DNA of 64,000 nt, from contig RBZT01000198.1 of NCBI GenBank assembly GCA_003693705.1, positions 62,001 through 126,000 on the forward strand. The letters run 5' to 3'. Origin of the DNA: Polymyxa betae. Its lineage: Eukaryota > Endomyxa > Phytomyxea > Plasmodiophorida > Plasmodiophoridae. Under the pieces are notes generated by a model. It was given only the letters and a program-made list of their open reading frames with translations, did no database searches and was not told where the DNA came from. This document shows positions 24,300-35,800 of this stretch, one piece after another; the stretch's first letter is position 1; each line of letters opens with the position of its first letter. The position numbers were made by a program, and so were the translations under genes.

Positions 24300-27200
24300 T
24301 TAAATGATATTGAACAACTTCTTAAGCTTGATGACACATTTCCAATCATCCTGACTGAGATAATCCTTAAAATTGGCTTTTAGCACATTAATGGATTGTC
24401 TGCTGATTTTACTGAGCAGCAAGTTTGTATGATCAAACTGTCTTCCATAGGTACATGCAGCATGACCTAATTTGAATCAATCTAAATTGAATCACAAGGA
24501 CAAAATATGGACACAAACCTGGTTTAGGTTCAATCTTAATGCAGACCTGCTGGCCTGCCTTAGCTTCATTAACCTCCTTATGATTCAATTCCATTCCTGT
24601 CACTTCTCCAATGATGATGTCTCCTTTCTCATGCACACATAATGGAGTGCCTGATTACGTAATTCAATTAGTCATTCAATGACTGGATACGAGATAGGAT
24701 ACCCTTGCGAAGTACGCCTTCCTTAATCATAACACCAAGCAATATAGGATCTTTACGACAGAATACATAATCAGGTATAATTTCAAGTATACAGGGCATA
24801 ATTACAACACTCTCAGCAGCTGCCATATTGGCACTCTGCAAATAACAATCAGATTATATCTGCAGTAACATACATTAACACAAAGACAGACATACCTGAA
24901 CTTCTTTCATATAGGCAGTAAACTGATCAAATAAATGATAAATAATATCAGCAGTAAATATTCGCACAGCACGTTCTTGTGCATGTTGACGGGCTTCAGC
25001 AGAAACCTGAGCAGAATCCCATTTTAGAGAACAGATCTCCAATCAATAATCATGATAGACCTTAACATCAAATGCTAATATGCATGCATATTCTGGTTGC
25101 TTATCGACCATTATGGCAGCTTTGGAAACATCCTTCTTATGTACTGGACCAATACCAATACCTGAGACAGGAATCTTCATATCTGATAGGAACTATGATA
25201 ACATATGATCAATGATCGCTACAGAGATTAGAAATGCATGATGACCTGCAATAAAGCCTCTAAAGATCCCAAAGTCGATGCCTGAACACAGACACCGCGA
25301 CCTGATTTATCAACTTTTGATAATATTGTTGCCAGATCAGTCATGACTTCATCCTTAAGATCTTCAATATCATCATCAGGGCCAGCAACCAGTAACTGAG
25401 AACCGGCAATGGCATCTTCCAAACCAGAAGCTGCAATCTAACATATACATTGAACAGAGGCGGTGATAAAATTTGAAGATGGCACCTTAATACCAGCAGC
25501 TGCTCTAACAGTTTTAAGACGTTGATATTCTCCTTTAACTCGAAGTTCAGTCATTGGATATGGAGTTAGTAACGCTCTAATAGTAGTGACGATAGGACCA
25601 TGAAGACCACATACAACAATAGTATCATTGACATGAAGATATCCATTACTCAATATAACATCGATAGTAGTACCAATACCATCAACTATTTTCACCTGTA
25701 CAATAATTATATCAAATATGTATAAACACAGACATGTATCAGAACAAAACTACTGACCTCTAGAACAGTGCATTGCAACTCAGAGATATATTGCAAGCGC
25801 TCACTCATCATATGTTGACATAGCTGTACGAGAAGCATAAGTAGATCTGGAAGACCTTCACCAGTAATAGCAGAGGTAGGAACTAATGAGACATTCTTCC
25901 GAAAATCTGCATTACGGTAATACAGAGTACAGTTCAAGCCTAACATTCTCTCAATTACCCAACAAACCATAATCAAACGCCAGACCTTCTTCAGCAAACG
26001 CTCCGATAGTATTTCTAACACGTTCTTCAAATTCTTCTCTTGTATGTTCCGGCTATGAAATCATATTTACTACAGTTTACTGAGAATGAATGAAAGTACC
26101 TGATTTGCTAATGTAGTTGAAAATGGAGCCCATGGATCTGCTTTCCATCCATAAATACGATCCACCTTGTTTAAAGCGACAACAAAGGGAGTCTTCTTCT
26201 GTCTAATATAATCACCATTGTCAGATATGCAGGGAGATTTACAGAATTCAATTACCTCAATAATTGCAGTGATTCTTTGGTCTGCTGCTCTAATCCATGC
26301 ATGATATCTACCACCAATATAGCAATATCACCTGTGATTAGTTTAGAGCTGTATCTTATGAATGAATAATGAAGATTATACAGAGTGAAGAACCACGGGT
26401 TCTGAGATTGGTGAAAGATTCGTGACCAGGTGTATCAATAATTAATAAACCTGGTAGTTTATACTCAAGTTGCTTTTTCTGTAGACGAATATGAAATCAA
26501 TTGAAGGAACAAGAGCGGAATAACCTGTAGAGCATTAAGATCTTTGGTTTTCTCGACAATAGCAGTCATAGGGAAGTATGAAGCACCAATCTGTTGTGTA
26601 ATACCACCAGCTTCACCATCTTGAACCTAAACAGGTAAATCAGTATGCAGTCACCAATATCAGATAAGACTATGAGACCTTGGTCCGTCTAATCTTATCC
26701 AATATCTTTGTCTTTCCCGTATCAACATGACCAAGAATACAACAAATTGGAGATCGAAGATTAGTCTGAGATCTCTCAGCCAATGCAGCCTCTTTTCTCT
26801 TTTCACGTCGAGCTCGAGAATCTACTTTAGATTGTTCTAAATATCAACGATTTATAGGAGCTAAATGAACAATCCAGATTAGAACTTACCACGAGCATCG
26901 TGTTCAGAATCTGATTCTGATCCAGGTTGAGACTGATCTTGGTTCTTATTAGATGCAACAGTAGTAGGTTGAGACTGACGACCATTTCCATCCAGCTTTT
27001 TCTGTTCAAAATTTTTATGACAATCTTCTGCTTCTTTGTTTTGACTTTCTTCCACCAGTTCAAGTTGCTGCCTCTCAGCCTTCTCCCTAAAATACATCAA
27101 AAATATATGAAAGACCGATCAATTGAAATATGGATTCAGTACCGTTCTCGAATGAGACGTTGTTTCTGTCTATAAGCTCTGGCTTTAGCTCGTTTAGCCC

Positions 27201-28604
27201 GTCGCTCTTCCTTCTCACGACGAAGACGAGCCTCATCTTCACTATCCATATCCCAATCTGCAACAACTGAACCTGATGATGCTTCACTCATGATATCCTC
27301 TTCAGATATCTCAGGTTCAGGTTCAGGTTCAGAACGAATAGGAACAGGTTCTGGTTCCGGTTCAGGAACATTCTGCTCTTCTTCTTGCAGAGCTTCTTCT
27401 TGTTCAACTTCAGGCAGCGCTGCCTTTGCCAATAATTTCTCCTTCTGTGTTAGTTTCTTTACCTTTCTGAGCGATACAAAAACTGAGCAAACCTGTCGAA
27501 ACGAGAACGATTACGAACCTTCTAGGTTTTGGTTTGGCTCCATTGGCAGGTCGTTCGACTTTATCAGGAATCAGACCTTGAGCCCTTAATTGCTCCACGT
27601 AAGAAGCATCTCTGTTAGCTTTAGCTTTTTGCCCTAAATGTCTCGTCAGCAATAAGTTCCATGTACATAGCTACCATAACGACGACCTTTCGTTAGCAAT
27701 TTTCCTTGACGACGTAGTTCCTCTTGTTTCCGCTTCTTTTCTTCAATCTTTCGAAGACGCTCTTCTTCTTTACGTTTAGCCTTGAATTAGCAGTGAGTCA
27801 AAAGAGCTAGGCATGAATAGGAATATAGCAGAAACCTCTTCCTCTTCCTGACGTTGTTTCTCCTCAATTTTGCGAAGACGTTCCTCTTCTTGTCGTTGGA
27901 ATTCTTCTTCTGCTCGTTTTTCAGCTTCTAATCGTTGTTTTAGAGCGAGAATGGCAGCGTTGGTTTTGGACGCGACAGGAGCAGCAGCAGGTTCAGGTTC
28001 CTTGAAAAATAAACTGAGCGTGGGCACAGAAATTAACAGAGAAGAGAACCTTCTTCTTTTTTTTAGGTTTCTTCTTTTTTTTAGATTCTAATTCCTCGAC
28101 AGCCAGAGGAGAGGCTAGTTCAGCTAACAGATCGTCAAGACCACCACCATCAGCTTGCTGTTGATTGGCAGTTTCAGACGCAGGAGCAAGCTCGGCAGGT
28201 TCTGATTGCGATTGCAAGAGAATATCGATATCATCCTAAATGACAGTTAGTTTAACAGATTTATAACGATATCATTGAAATCTATTCCAACTGACATTAT
28301 TTGTAGAATCAGCAATAGCGCCTGATCCAGACTTCTTCTTCTTCTTCTTCTTATTCGAAGCAGCAGGAGCAGAATCAATCTCTAATTCAGCTAAAAGGTT
28401 GTCAATATCGTTCGATGCTGGTTTGGCTTTCTGTTTGGATTTGGATGCAGGCTCAGGACCGGAAGCAAATTCCGGTTGTTTCTGCTGAATTAACGAAGGC
28501 AATTCCTCCCCTTGATCACTGAAATCATCATCGTCACCATCATCAAGCATGAGGAATGCATTTCTAGCTACAGGTGTAGATTGTTCCTCATCAGAAGACG
28601 ACAT
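24300..28604 (-). CDS. FUN12: translation initiation factor eIF5B (IF2-type GTPase)
   Basis: More than a dozen exons with introns of about 40-60 nt. The N-terminal third (28604 to about 26830) is low complexity: Asp/Glu runs, poly-Lys blocks, and Arg/Glu-rich helices with a repeated Pro-Glu stretch. The GTPase domain follows with G1 GHVDTGKT, switch [11 protein letters not shown]3 DTPGHE, and G4 NKVD. After it come the beta-barrel, the IF2 domain 3 (ending near 25230) and domain IV, with a tail KLKKLFNII at the stop. eIF5B joins the 60S subunit to the initiation complex and hydrolyses GTP. Size and order match the cytosolic factor, not mitochondrial IF2. Individual exon edges were not all fixed. 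Confidence 0.92.
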
Positions 28605-28990
28605 GGTCCTCTTATAAATAATATAGACGAATAAATTGTAGTAATAAAAGATGATAGAGATGCGCAAAGGCCCTGCTCCACGGACTCCGTAATATTTCCA
28701 TTTATTTTCTTTTCAGATAAAATCCAAATCTCGTTATCGATAGGTAATTTACATACTGGCTAACCGCTAAGCAAACCTCACAATTCAATGAATTGACTAT
28801 AGGGGTAGGTTTGCCAAACAATGGACCAACCTTACCGAAGACACTCTAAACATGAATGTTGGATTGCATTCTCGTGAATCATTGGTCGCTGTCGACTATG
28901 ACAGAATCACCATAGAGTTCGTTATGATATTCTTATCCAGTATCAGGTAATAGTCATTCAAATTTGTGCGTAGTATAGTTGCAATATTTG
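28605..28990. other. upstream region of eIF5B, no gene seen
   Basis: About 385 bases between the eIF5B start and the mariner-like element. AT-rich, no conserved frame. It was presumably part of one divergent promoter with the FERM gene before the element inserted. Confidence 0.4.
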
Positions 28991-29019
28991 TACTCCCTCT
29001 GTCCGGTAATAAATGTCCG
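28991..29019 (+). repeat. left terminal inverted repeat of mariner-like element
   Basis: 29 bases beginning TACTCCCTCTGTCCGGTAAT, identical in reverse complement to 29853-29881. Confidence 0.95.
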
Positions 29020-29302
29020 GTAGGAAAAAGATCCCGGGATTAAGGTCAATCTTTGCTTGAATCTTTCTATTTGGCGCTCAAATGAAAGGGTTTGGCCAGA
29101 GCTATCTGATGCAGAAATTTTCAGCTTCAGCCGAGCCTTGCTCGCTGAGATATTGTGCGTTGAACCTCGTCGATTTTAATTCATGTTTTGTAATCACCGG
29201 CCTCGTGAAATGAAGTTTCCAGGATTAGCTCCGACCATCCACGAATCGGGGAAAAGTCCCCAAAAACCTAATCTAACCGATTAGCAGAGTCCAGATGTGT
29301 AT

Positions 29303-29789
29303 GAGCAGTTGTTATCGCATCACAAGAATGGAAAACTCAAAATGGCACAATTGGAGATTTTATAAAATCTCTGTTCGTTTAAAAACTTTGAGCAATCTGG
29401 CAACACGACAACATCCAATCTCTGATGGGGTCACCCTAAGCTGTGGTATCTTCGAGGCGTAAGGGGAAATGTGCCCACAAGTCTAGCATGTTTGATCTAG
29501 AGGCAGTCAAAAAAGTGACGATGAATTCGAGACTAAACATCAGATCTCTGGGCTGCACAGATGAGTATTCCAACAAGCGCACTGGATGAACGTAGGCTGG
29601 ATTATATACCTATTTCTAACCTTGCAGCAGTGCCTGATGAGCGCAAAGGAAGTCGAAGACGGGAATATATGTAAAATCAAAAATTCGCCGAAAGATCAGC
29701 TCGACAGAGCCGACTCTCTGCCTCTGTCGATCTCGTGTGATCCTGTCCTGGTTGAAAATGTTAAACAAATTCTTTTAAATCAACAATAA
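29303..29789 (+). pseudogene. broken mariner-like transposase, internally deleted
   Basis: Three fragments in different frames follow the order of a plant-type mariner transposase. The first, at about 29303-29355, reads EQLLSHHKNGKLKMAQLE, like the N-terminal helix-turn-helix that begins L-L-x-x-x-x-x-GKLKKG. At 29442-29580 VSSRRKGKCAHK is followed by DLEAVKKVTMNSRLNIRSLG, like the segment with R-x-T-x-R-S-L-A before the catalytic core. The last fragment, at about 29613-29789, reads FLTLQQCLMSAKEVEDGN and ends DPVLVENVKQILLNQQ, like the C-terminal VFLTLQ block. No DDD catalytic domain lies between the second and third, so about two thirds of the gene is lost, besides stops and frameshifts. 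Confidence 0.7.
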
Positions 29790-29852
29790 ACAGCATTTTT
29801 CAGCAATTATGGAACTGGACATTTATTTTCGGACAACGCATAATAACGGAAT

Positions 29853-29881
29853 CGGACATTTATTACCGGACAGAGGGAGTA
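29853..29881 (-). repeat. right terminal inverted repeat of mariner-like element
   Basis: 29 bases whose reverse complement is identical to the left terminal repeat at 28991-29019. Confidence 0.95.
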
Positions 29882-29951
29882 ATAAACATGGAAAGATTGA
29901 CTTGTACATTGACAATTGCTTATTGGGTCTGGGCAATGTCCATTCATATTC

Positions 29952-31464
29952 ATGTCTGATCAACATCTTACCATAATCGTATATCGATCTCCATCTCTAA
30001 CTGCTGTTCCATTACATATTACACGTCAGACATTGATTGATGATCTGCTTGCTCTTCTAGGGCCAGATCCCAAACCAGATCGTCATTCATTGTATTCCAT
30101 AACTGATAATGATGTAAGACAGCTGAGTGAACGTCTAAATGGTGATCAGAGAGCATATCTTTATAATCATGTGTATTATGGACCTGATATAAGACCTCAA
30201 CAAGTTATGGATCTAGACTCTGCTAATAAGAAGATTGTATGAAACTCCCATGATACATGGATATGATATGTAATATATTCTATAGATAATGCTTGATCAA
30301 ACTGATACTGTACAAAACTTGGTATGAATATGCTCATTCTAACTCTCCATTACAATTAAATATTGACATACAGACTGGCATTATTGCTAAAAAATTTGAT
30401 ATTGATGATGCATCTGAGTTATCATTACAAAGATATCAACGATCTTCAAGTTACTCATTTCCTAGTTCATGGATAAATTTATGTTTATATTCTATCAGGT
30501 TCTCAACTGCAATGGTTACGTCCAGATCAACCTTTATATAATCAAATATCAACTCAACACGTGGTTATATTAAGAAAGAAATTCTTTCTATTAGATCAGT
30601 CATTAACAGCAGATAGATCAGCATTACTTCATTTCACATTCTTAGAAGTATTCGCTTACTGATTATTATCTTAGTTGTCTAATTATTGGCAGGCTCGGCA
30701 CTCGATTCTAACTGGTGTCTACGAGGCTAACTTCGATCAGACCGTTCAATTTGCAGCATTAATGATGCAAATCGCGTATGGTAATTATGATCCATTAATT
30801 CATGTAGCTGGATTCATGGAGTAATATATGATCTTTTCAAATAATAATGAGATCTATCTAATATCATTGTATATAGTGTTATGGAGTTCTTACCAGCACC
30901 ATATCGATCAAGTCCATTTATTGAAGAATATGTATACAGAGAACATCGTCGTTTAAAGAATGTCGATGCTAACACCTGCAAATTACGGTTTCTACGTCGA
31001 TGTTTTCAACTATCAACATATGGTGTCACATATGCTGAGGCTCGAGTAATCAATCTTCCAACTCCATTTGGCTATTTTTTAATTGAAGTTTCACATAACA
31101 GGAACAATCATCAGACGATGCATACTCGAGTGATATCCTGCTTGGAGCCAATTGTAATTTCGTTTTAATTCTGAATCGATCCAATAAGGAGGTATTTGGA
31201 CGTCATCTTCTGGTGGAGATTAATGGCACTGAATTATCTGGCAATCGTTTAACATTGCGATTGAAAGGTCGTGATAGACATTTTTATTTCGAATCTGATC
31301 AGGATGCCATATTGCTTCATGATCTGATAGCTGGTTATACATCATTCCAAAGAACTCGACGAGAGCAGACCAATCTGGCAACATTTGCTGTGAATGCATC
31401 ATTGATTGTACCAAAAAATGTTTCATGTCAAGATCTCTCTAATATGGCTGATTGCTCAATCTAA
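29952..31464 (+). CDS. talin-like FERM domain protein without rod
   Basis: About eight short exons. The spliced reading gives FDIDDASELSLQRYQ, then QWLRPDQPLYNQ and VVILRKKFFLLDQS, then ARHSILTGVYEANFDQTVQF, EFLPAPYRSS and LRRCFQLSTYGVTYAEA. The last block includes LLGANCNFVLILN and TLRLKGRDRHFYFESDQDA, followed by HDLIAGYTSFQ. This order is the F1-F2-F3 head of talin, including W-L-x(6)-EQ-type and RRKFF-type sites, more than ezrin or protein tyrosine phosphatase FERM. Talin heads bind integrin tails, PIP2 and actin regulators. Here the protein stops about 30 residues after F3, giving some 400 residues, so the vinculin-binding rod is absent. Its stop overlaps the antisense stop of the next gene. 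The start at 29952 is 70 bp from a transposon end. Confidence 0.78.
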
Positions 31465-32816
31465 CAGAATAGTATACGTCTATCATCATTGATAATGAAA
31501 GAATTCCATTCGTCATGATCTGGGACTTGTACTTTAATTAATCCAGAAATTGAACTGATACTTTTACATTTGAATATCTGGCTGATTGCCAGAACACGTC
31601 TCAGACCTTGATTATCGTGTAATCCCTTAATATCACATTCACGTATCCACTCATGCAATAATTGCATTTCGTTCTGTAGCCAATCCTTTCCTGTAGCTTT
31701 CTTTAGATGCGACTTGACCTCTACCAATCTCTCCAGAAGTGAACATGAAATCACGTCCAACATTTCATTCATGATTAAGGATATTGTTGATATTTGCTTG
31801 GTCCTGCACACTATTTCTACTGGTTGTATAATTGATTCGATAATTTTTGGCATGAATGTAACCTGCTTCTTCACCACGTTCTTTTGGATTACTTGACTGA
31901 GAACTTGAACAGATTCACTTTGAAATATGACAGATATTGAGTCGACTAGATGGGCTAAAGTCAATCGAAAATACCAAATAATCTGTCGTATTGATTGTTG
32001 TGATTTATCAGCATTATCAACAGAGCTGATGATTATCTGAATCTCATCACATGCATCAATTAACATTTGTAAATGATCTTTTGATCTGATATGCGACATT
32101 GTCCAGAAATGATGTAAAAGATATCGATAGATGGATATAGAAATATGTTTGCCAGTACAATCTCTCAGGTATTGGATCAGATTTAAAGCTTCATATCGAG
32201 TTATTTCAGGTATGAATCTTGTACCAATTCGTTGTAGATCTAATCGCATCTCATGTTTCTGGTCTATTCGAATATTGAAATCCAGATTACATCCAGTATA
32301 GCATGATAATCTCCAAATCCAATCTCGGCATTGATTGTATAATCGCATGTCTATCATATCATTAAATGACGATATCTGCTTAATCAATACAACTTTGATC
32401 AGCTCTATCTGCTTCTGAATTCTCTCTCCAAACTGTCGCTCTATCCAGGCAGTACTGATTCCTTGATCAAATTTCACGAAACTTTTCTCGATTATGGTCT
32501 GAATTCGAGCAAATGCAGTTGAAAGTTGATCGAGTTCGATAAGCTGTCGGCATGCTTCTAGTTCATGACACAGTTCATTGATCATTGAATCTCGTCGAGT
32601 CTGTTCTGTCCGCTTCCATTCCTGATCAATCTCTTCACCATACAGCTGAATATGATTATTATCCTGAATCAAGTTATGAGGGAACAGCTCTTTAGCAATA
32701 CGATAGGAAGCTCGATTGATGGCGATAAAACGTTGACGCTTGAATATCTGCTGATCTGTGTCATAACAGTGAATGGGAATTGATTGTAGATGTCTCTCCA
32801 CTAATGATATAGACAT
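31461..32816 (-). CDS. unrecognised alpha-helical protein, intronless
   Basis: A single frame of 451 residues, rich in Ile, Leu, Gln, Arg and Ser with few Gly and Pro. It suggests a helical-bundle or repeat protein. No signal peptide, membrane helix, or known motif is seen. The N-terminus is polar (MSISLVERHLQSIPIHCYD), and helical stretches such as LIELDQLSTAFARIQTIIE run through the middle. The C-terminal part (KSHLKKATGKDWLQNEM) is reminiscent of scaffold proteins, but I assign nothing. Lack of introns over 1.35 kb is unusual here. It overlaps the FERM gene tail to tail by three bases and follows WDR19 on the same strand, 60 bp downstream. Confidence 0.7.
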   Translation of the reverse strand: MSISLVERHLQSIPIHCYDTDQQIFKRQRFIAINRASYRIAKELFPHNLIQDNNHIQLYGEEIDQEWKRTEQTRRDSMINELCHELEACRQLIELDQLSTAFARIQTIIEKSFVKFDQGISTAWIERQFGERIQKQIELIKVVLIKQISSFNDMIDMRLYNQCRDWIWRLSCYTGCNLDFNIRIDQKHEMRLDLQRIGTRFIPEITRYEALNLIQYLRDCTGKHISISIYRYLLHHFWTMSHIRSKDHLQMLIDACDEIQIIISSVDNADKSQQSIRQIIWYFRLTLAHLVDSISVIFQSESVQVLSQVIQKNVVKKQVTFMPKIIESIIQPVEIVCRTKQISTISLIMNEMLDVISCSLLERLVEVKSHLKKATGKDWLQNEMQLLHEWIRECDIKGLHDNQGLRRVLAISQIFKCKSISSISGLIKVQVPDHDEWNSFIINDDRRILFC

Positions 32817-32876
32817 ATCTCACTATATTACTCATACGCTATGATCAATTCAGGTACAATTCCACATTAATTATAT

Positions 32877-35800
32877 TCATATATCATTAGTATCGCCACT
32901 ATTTAGGATCGCCTCTCGATAAGAATACTGTTTTACCGGATCAGGAGTAAAATCTTCCAGTTTGAAATCGGCAGAAGAAATGGCTGGCTTCTGAGACCCT
33001 TGAGGAGGATTCTGACATGGAACAATATCTGACTGGTGTGTGCCATGATTCTTGATAGGATCTGATACACGATAGATAGAGCTAGGCTGAATCTGGATTT
33101 CACACATTGGACATATGCCTTGAGTAGATACGTATGATATCAATGATTGATATAATGCTGGAAATCGACATGATGGACATTCTGACCACTGACTCAATAC
33201 CATATGTTTGCCCTAAATGCAATATTCAATGATAATATTATATGCAATATAAATATATAATACAGTTACTGAACAGAATGCTATACTATTCTTACAGTAT
33301 ACACAATCAAGTACTGTATCAGGAATTAAATTCGAACAGTATGGACATGGAGATGTCTCTTCTTCTTCCTCATCTTGAACACGTCTCCTGTTTAATCAAT
33401 CCATATCAGTCATGGATTCATTTCCATTCGTACCATAACCCAACCTCACTATATCCTCAATCTTTCGTTTAACTTTGGCATTCAACAATTGACGATATTC
33501 AGGTCGCATCAGCATTGCAGCGAACTCATACGCGGATTTCCTCATGCCTGAAAATTCTCCAATCAAGCTTCTACAAAAACCAGGACAGAATACATAAATT
33601 ACCAGCTCGAACACATTCAATAACGGCAGATGTTAAAATTGGTACAACATGCTCTCCAAATTTACTGATGTTCTTAGCCACTCTGATCAACATACGAGCA
33701 GCACCCTGATGATTCTCAGATTGAACCAGATACTTGCAGCAAGATTCAGTTTCAGTAATAGAGCTGATAGGATTGATACCTTAACGAGTACATAGCTATG
33801 AAGTAGAACCAGACTACGATTTAGCTCGTCTGGAACAGGAAGCCCACGAGTCCTCAATTCCCTCTCTGAAAACACCAACATCCAGTGTGCTGATTTATAT
33901 CGCCCTTGTCTCTGCTCTTCTTCTGACATTATAATCGCCATCTTCCCAGCTCGATTCCAATCCTCCAAAGCAATTAGCAACTGCAGGACATGTCTTGGAT
34001 CTCGACTTCTTCCATCAGTCTCACCCAGAAGACAACGTTCAATCATAGTCACTAATTCATTTCTATCTGGATCTTCTTTTGTCTTTCGGATGACATCAAT
34101 AGCCATCTCGATAGCGTTATCATCGCCTAACAGGAATAACCGCACTGCTCGCTGATATTGTCGTAATTGCAGATAGCAATTCGCCGCTTTGGTCATCTCC
34201 TTTCTATTCTCATAATATGATGCTATTCTATGATATTGCTCAGGGGTTCCATGATCAGCAAGATAGGATAGATAGAGATCCATACGATCAGACTGTTCAG
34301 CTAGCTGAAAAGCTTCTGATGATCTCTGTGAAAGCATCAGGAATTCTATTGCAGAATCATAATCGCGGTTCTGTTTGCAGAATTCGGCAATGAGATCAGC
34401 TCCTTCTGCACATCGAGTCTGTCTAACAATAGAGAAGGCTTTGGATGGATCAAGATGCTCGAGATTTAAACGAACCACAGATGTGACATCTTCTGCAATT
34501 TCATAGGCGCTCTCTGCTTCAGCAAAGTCACCCTGCTTCTCTTTAGCTTTAGCATACAGAGCGTGAAGCTTGGGAGTGCTGATGAGTTTCATGAAGGGAC
34601 CAGCCTCTTTGTAATTCTTTGTATAGATATAGATTGAAGCGGCTTTCTCATAAGCTTGACAGCGAGCATATAAATCAGCTGCATCTAGATACTGTTTATC
34701 ATTCTCCAGTACAGATGCACATTCTCTCATCAGATTCGGATCCCCCAGAGCAGAGATTATTTGTCGTCCCTTGGCTACATCACCTAGATGCATGGCAATA
34801 CGTGCAAGACCCTGCAGACGTTTTTCATCATTCTGTCTCCCTCAACAATCGTTAGCCCTACCTTCTGGCACTTTTTCCAAATATCATCATGAACATTGGG
34901 TAACGTTTCAACAGCACGCTGATACATATTGCCAGCTTGATCATAGAAACCTTTCAGTTCAAGTTGAGCAGCATGTTCAAGACAAATGATTGGTATCTGA
35001 GACGAATCCAGATTTTGTGTTAAACGGTAGGCGCGATCCCATTGCAGCAGGTCTCTTCGCATATCTAGCGCTAATTTGGGCCGATTTGATAACAGAAACG
35101 CTTTCTCGGCGTCATCATATTGATTCTGTAGCAGAAATATGTGACCTGACAGGAGATTGAGTTCCTCCATGTACTGGATCTTCTCTAATTCAATAACTTT
35201 GCTGACGTAGCCCAAATATCTGCATACACTTATGGCCAAGCTGATATCCATCAGAGCGAGCGCCTTTGACAGTAGCGGTTTCATAACAAGATCCAGATTG
35301 TTATCAAAAGCTATTCGCCAAGCTTCATACAAACGCCCTAGCTGAATATACTGCATAGAAGCGGCAACAAGTCGATCTGGTGATACTTTCACGCCGGCCG
35401 TGATAAGTTCATGAGAAGCAAGGATACATGAGCTTAATTTACTGGGATCAGAAGCTCGTAATCCATAGACACAGCCGTTATCAAGTGCTACTGAAAAAAA
35501 GGCAGCAGGTAGTGCTGTCTTCTCAACAAGCGAAACAAAGTCGCCGGTAAGGCTTTGTGGTGTGTAAACGAATGTTGTTACAGAGTGCTCATCACGATTA
35601 CTAACAGCTATAAAAACAGTTGATGACGACGACAGATCCCAAAGTACTGAGCGTGTCCCGACAGGAAATCCTAAAGCAAAGTTTCAAACTGATGCTCTAC
35701 TAGCCAACTTTGCATATTACGTACCGGTTATTTCAGTTTTTTGACGTTTACTGGGACATAGTAAAAATGCATTACCAGAGTCGTCAATCACAACAGATCG

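Larger units (their letters stand above)
28991..29881. mobile_element. mariner-like element (plant-type MLE), non-autonomous
   Basis: An 891-bp element bounded by perfect 29-bp terminal inverted repeats, 28991-29019 and 29853-29881, starting TACTCCCTCTGTCC. The terminal TA is the usual Tc1/mariner target-site duplication. The CTCCCTC start is the hallmark of plant mariner-like elements and Stowaway MITEs. Inside is a decayed transposase on the + strand (next entry). The catalytic part is missing, so the element would need transposase from elsewhere. The terminal repeats are identical, which suggests recent movement. It sits between eIF5B and the FERM gene and ends 70 bp before the FERM start. 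Confidence 0.9.

Noticed and set aside
27290..27589. Gly/Ser-repeat frame on the + strand
   Set aside because: Antisense to the Glu/Pro-rich N-terminal part of eIF5B; the repeat is a mirror of the acidic coding repeats.
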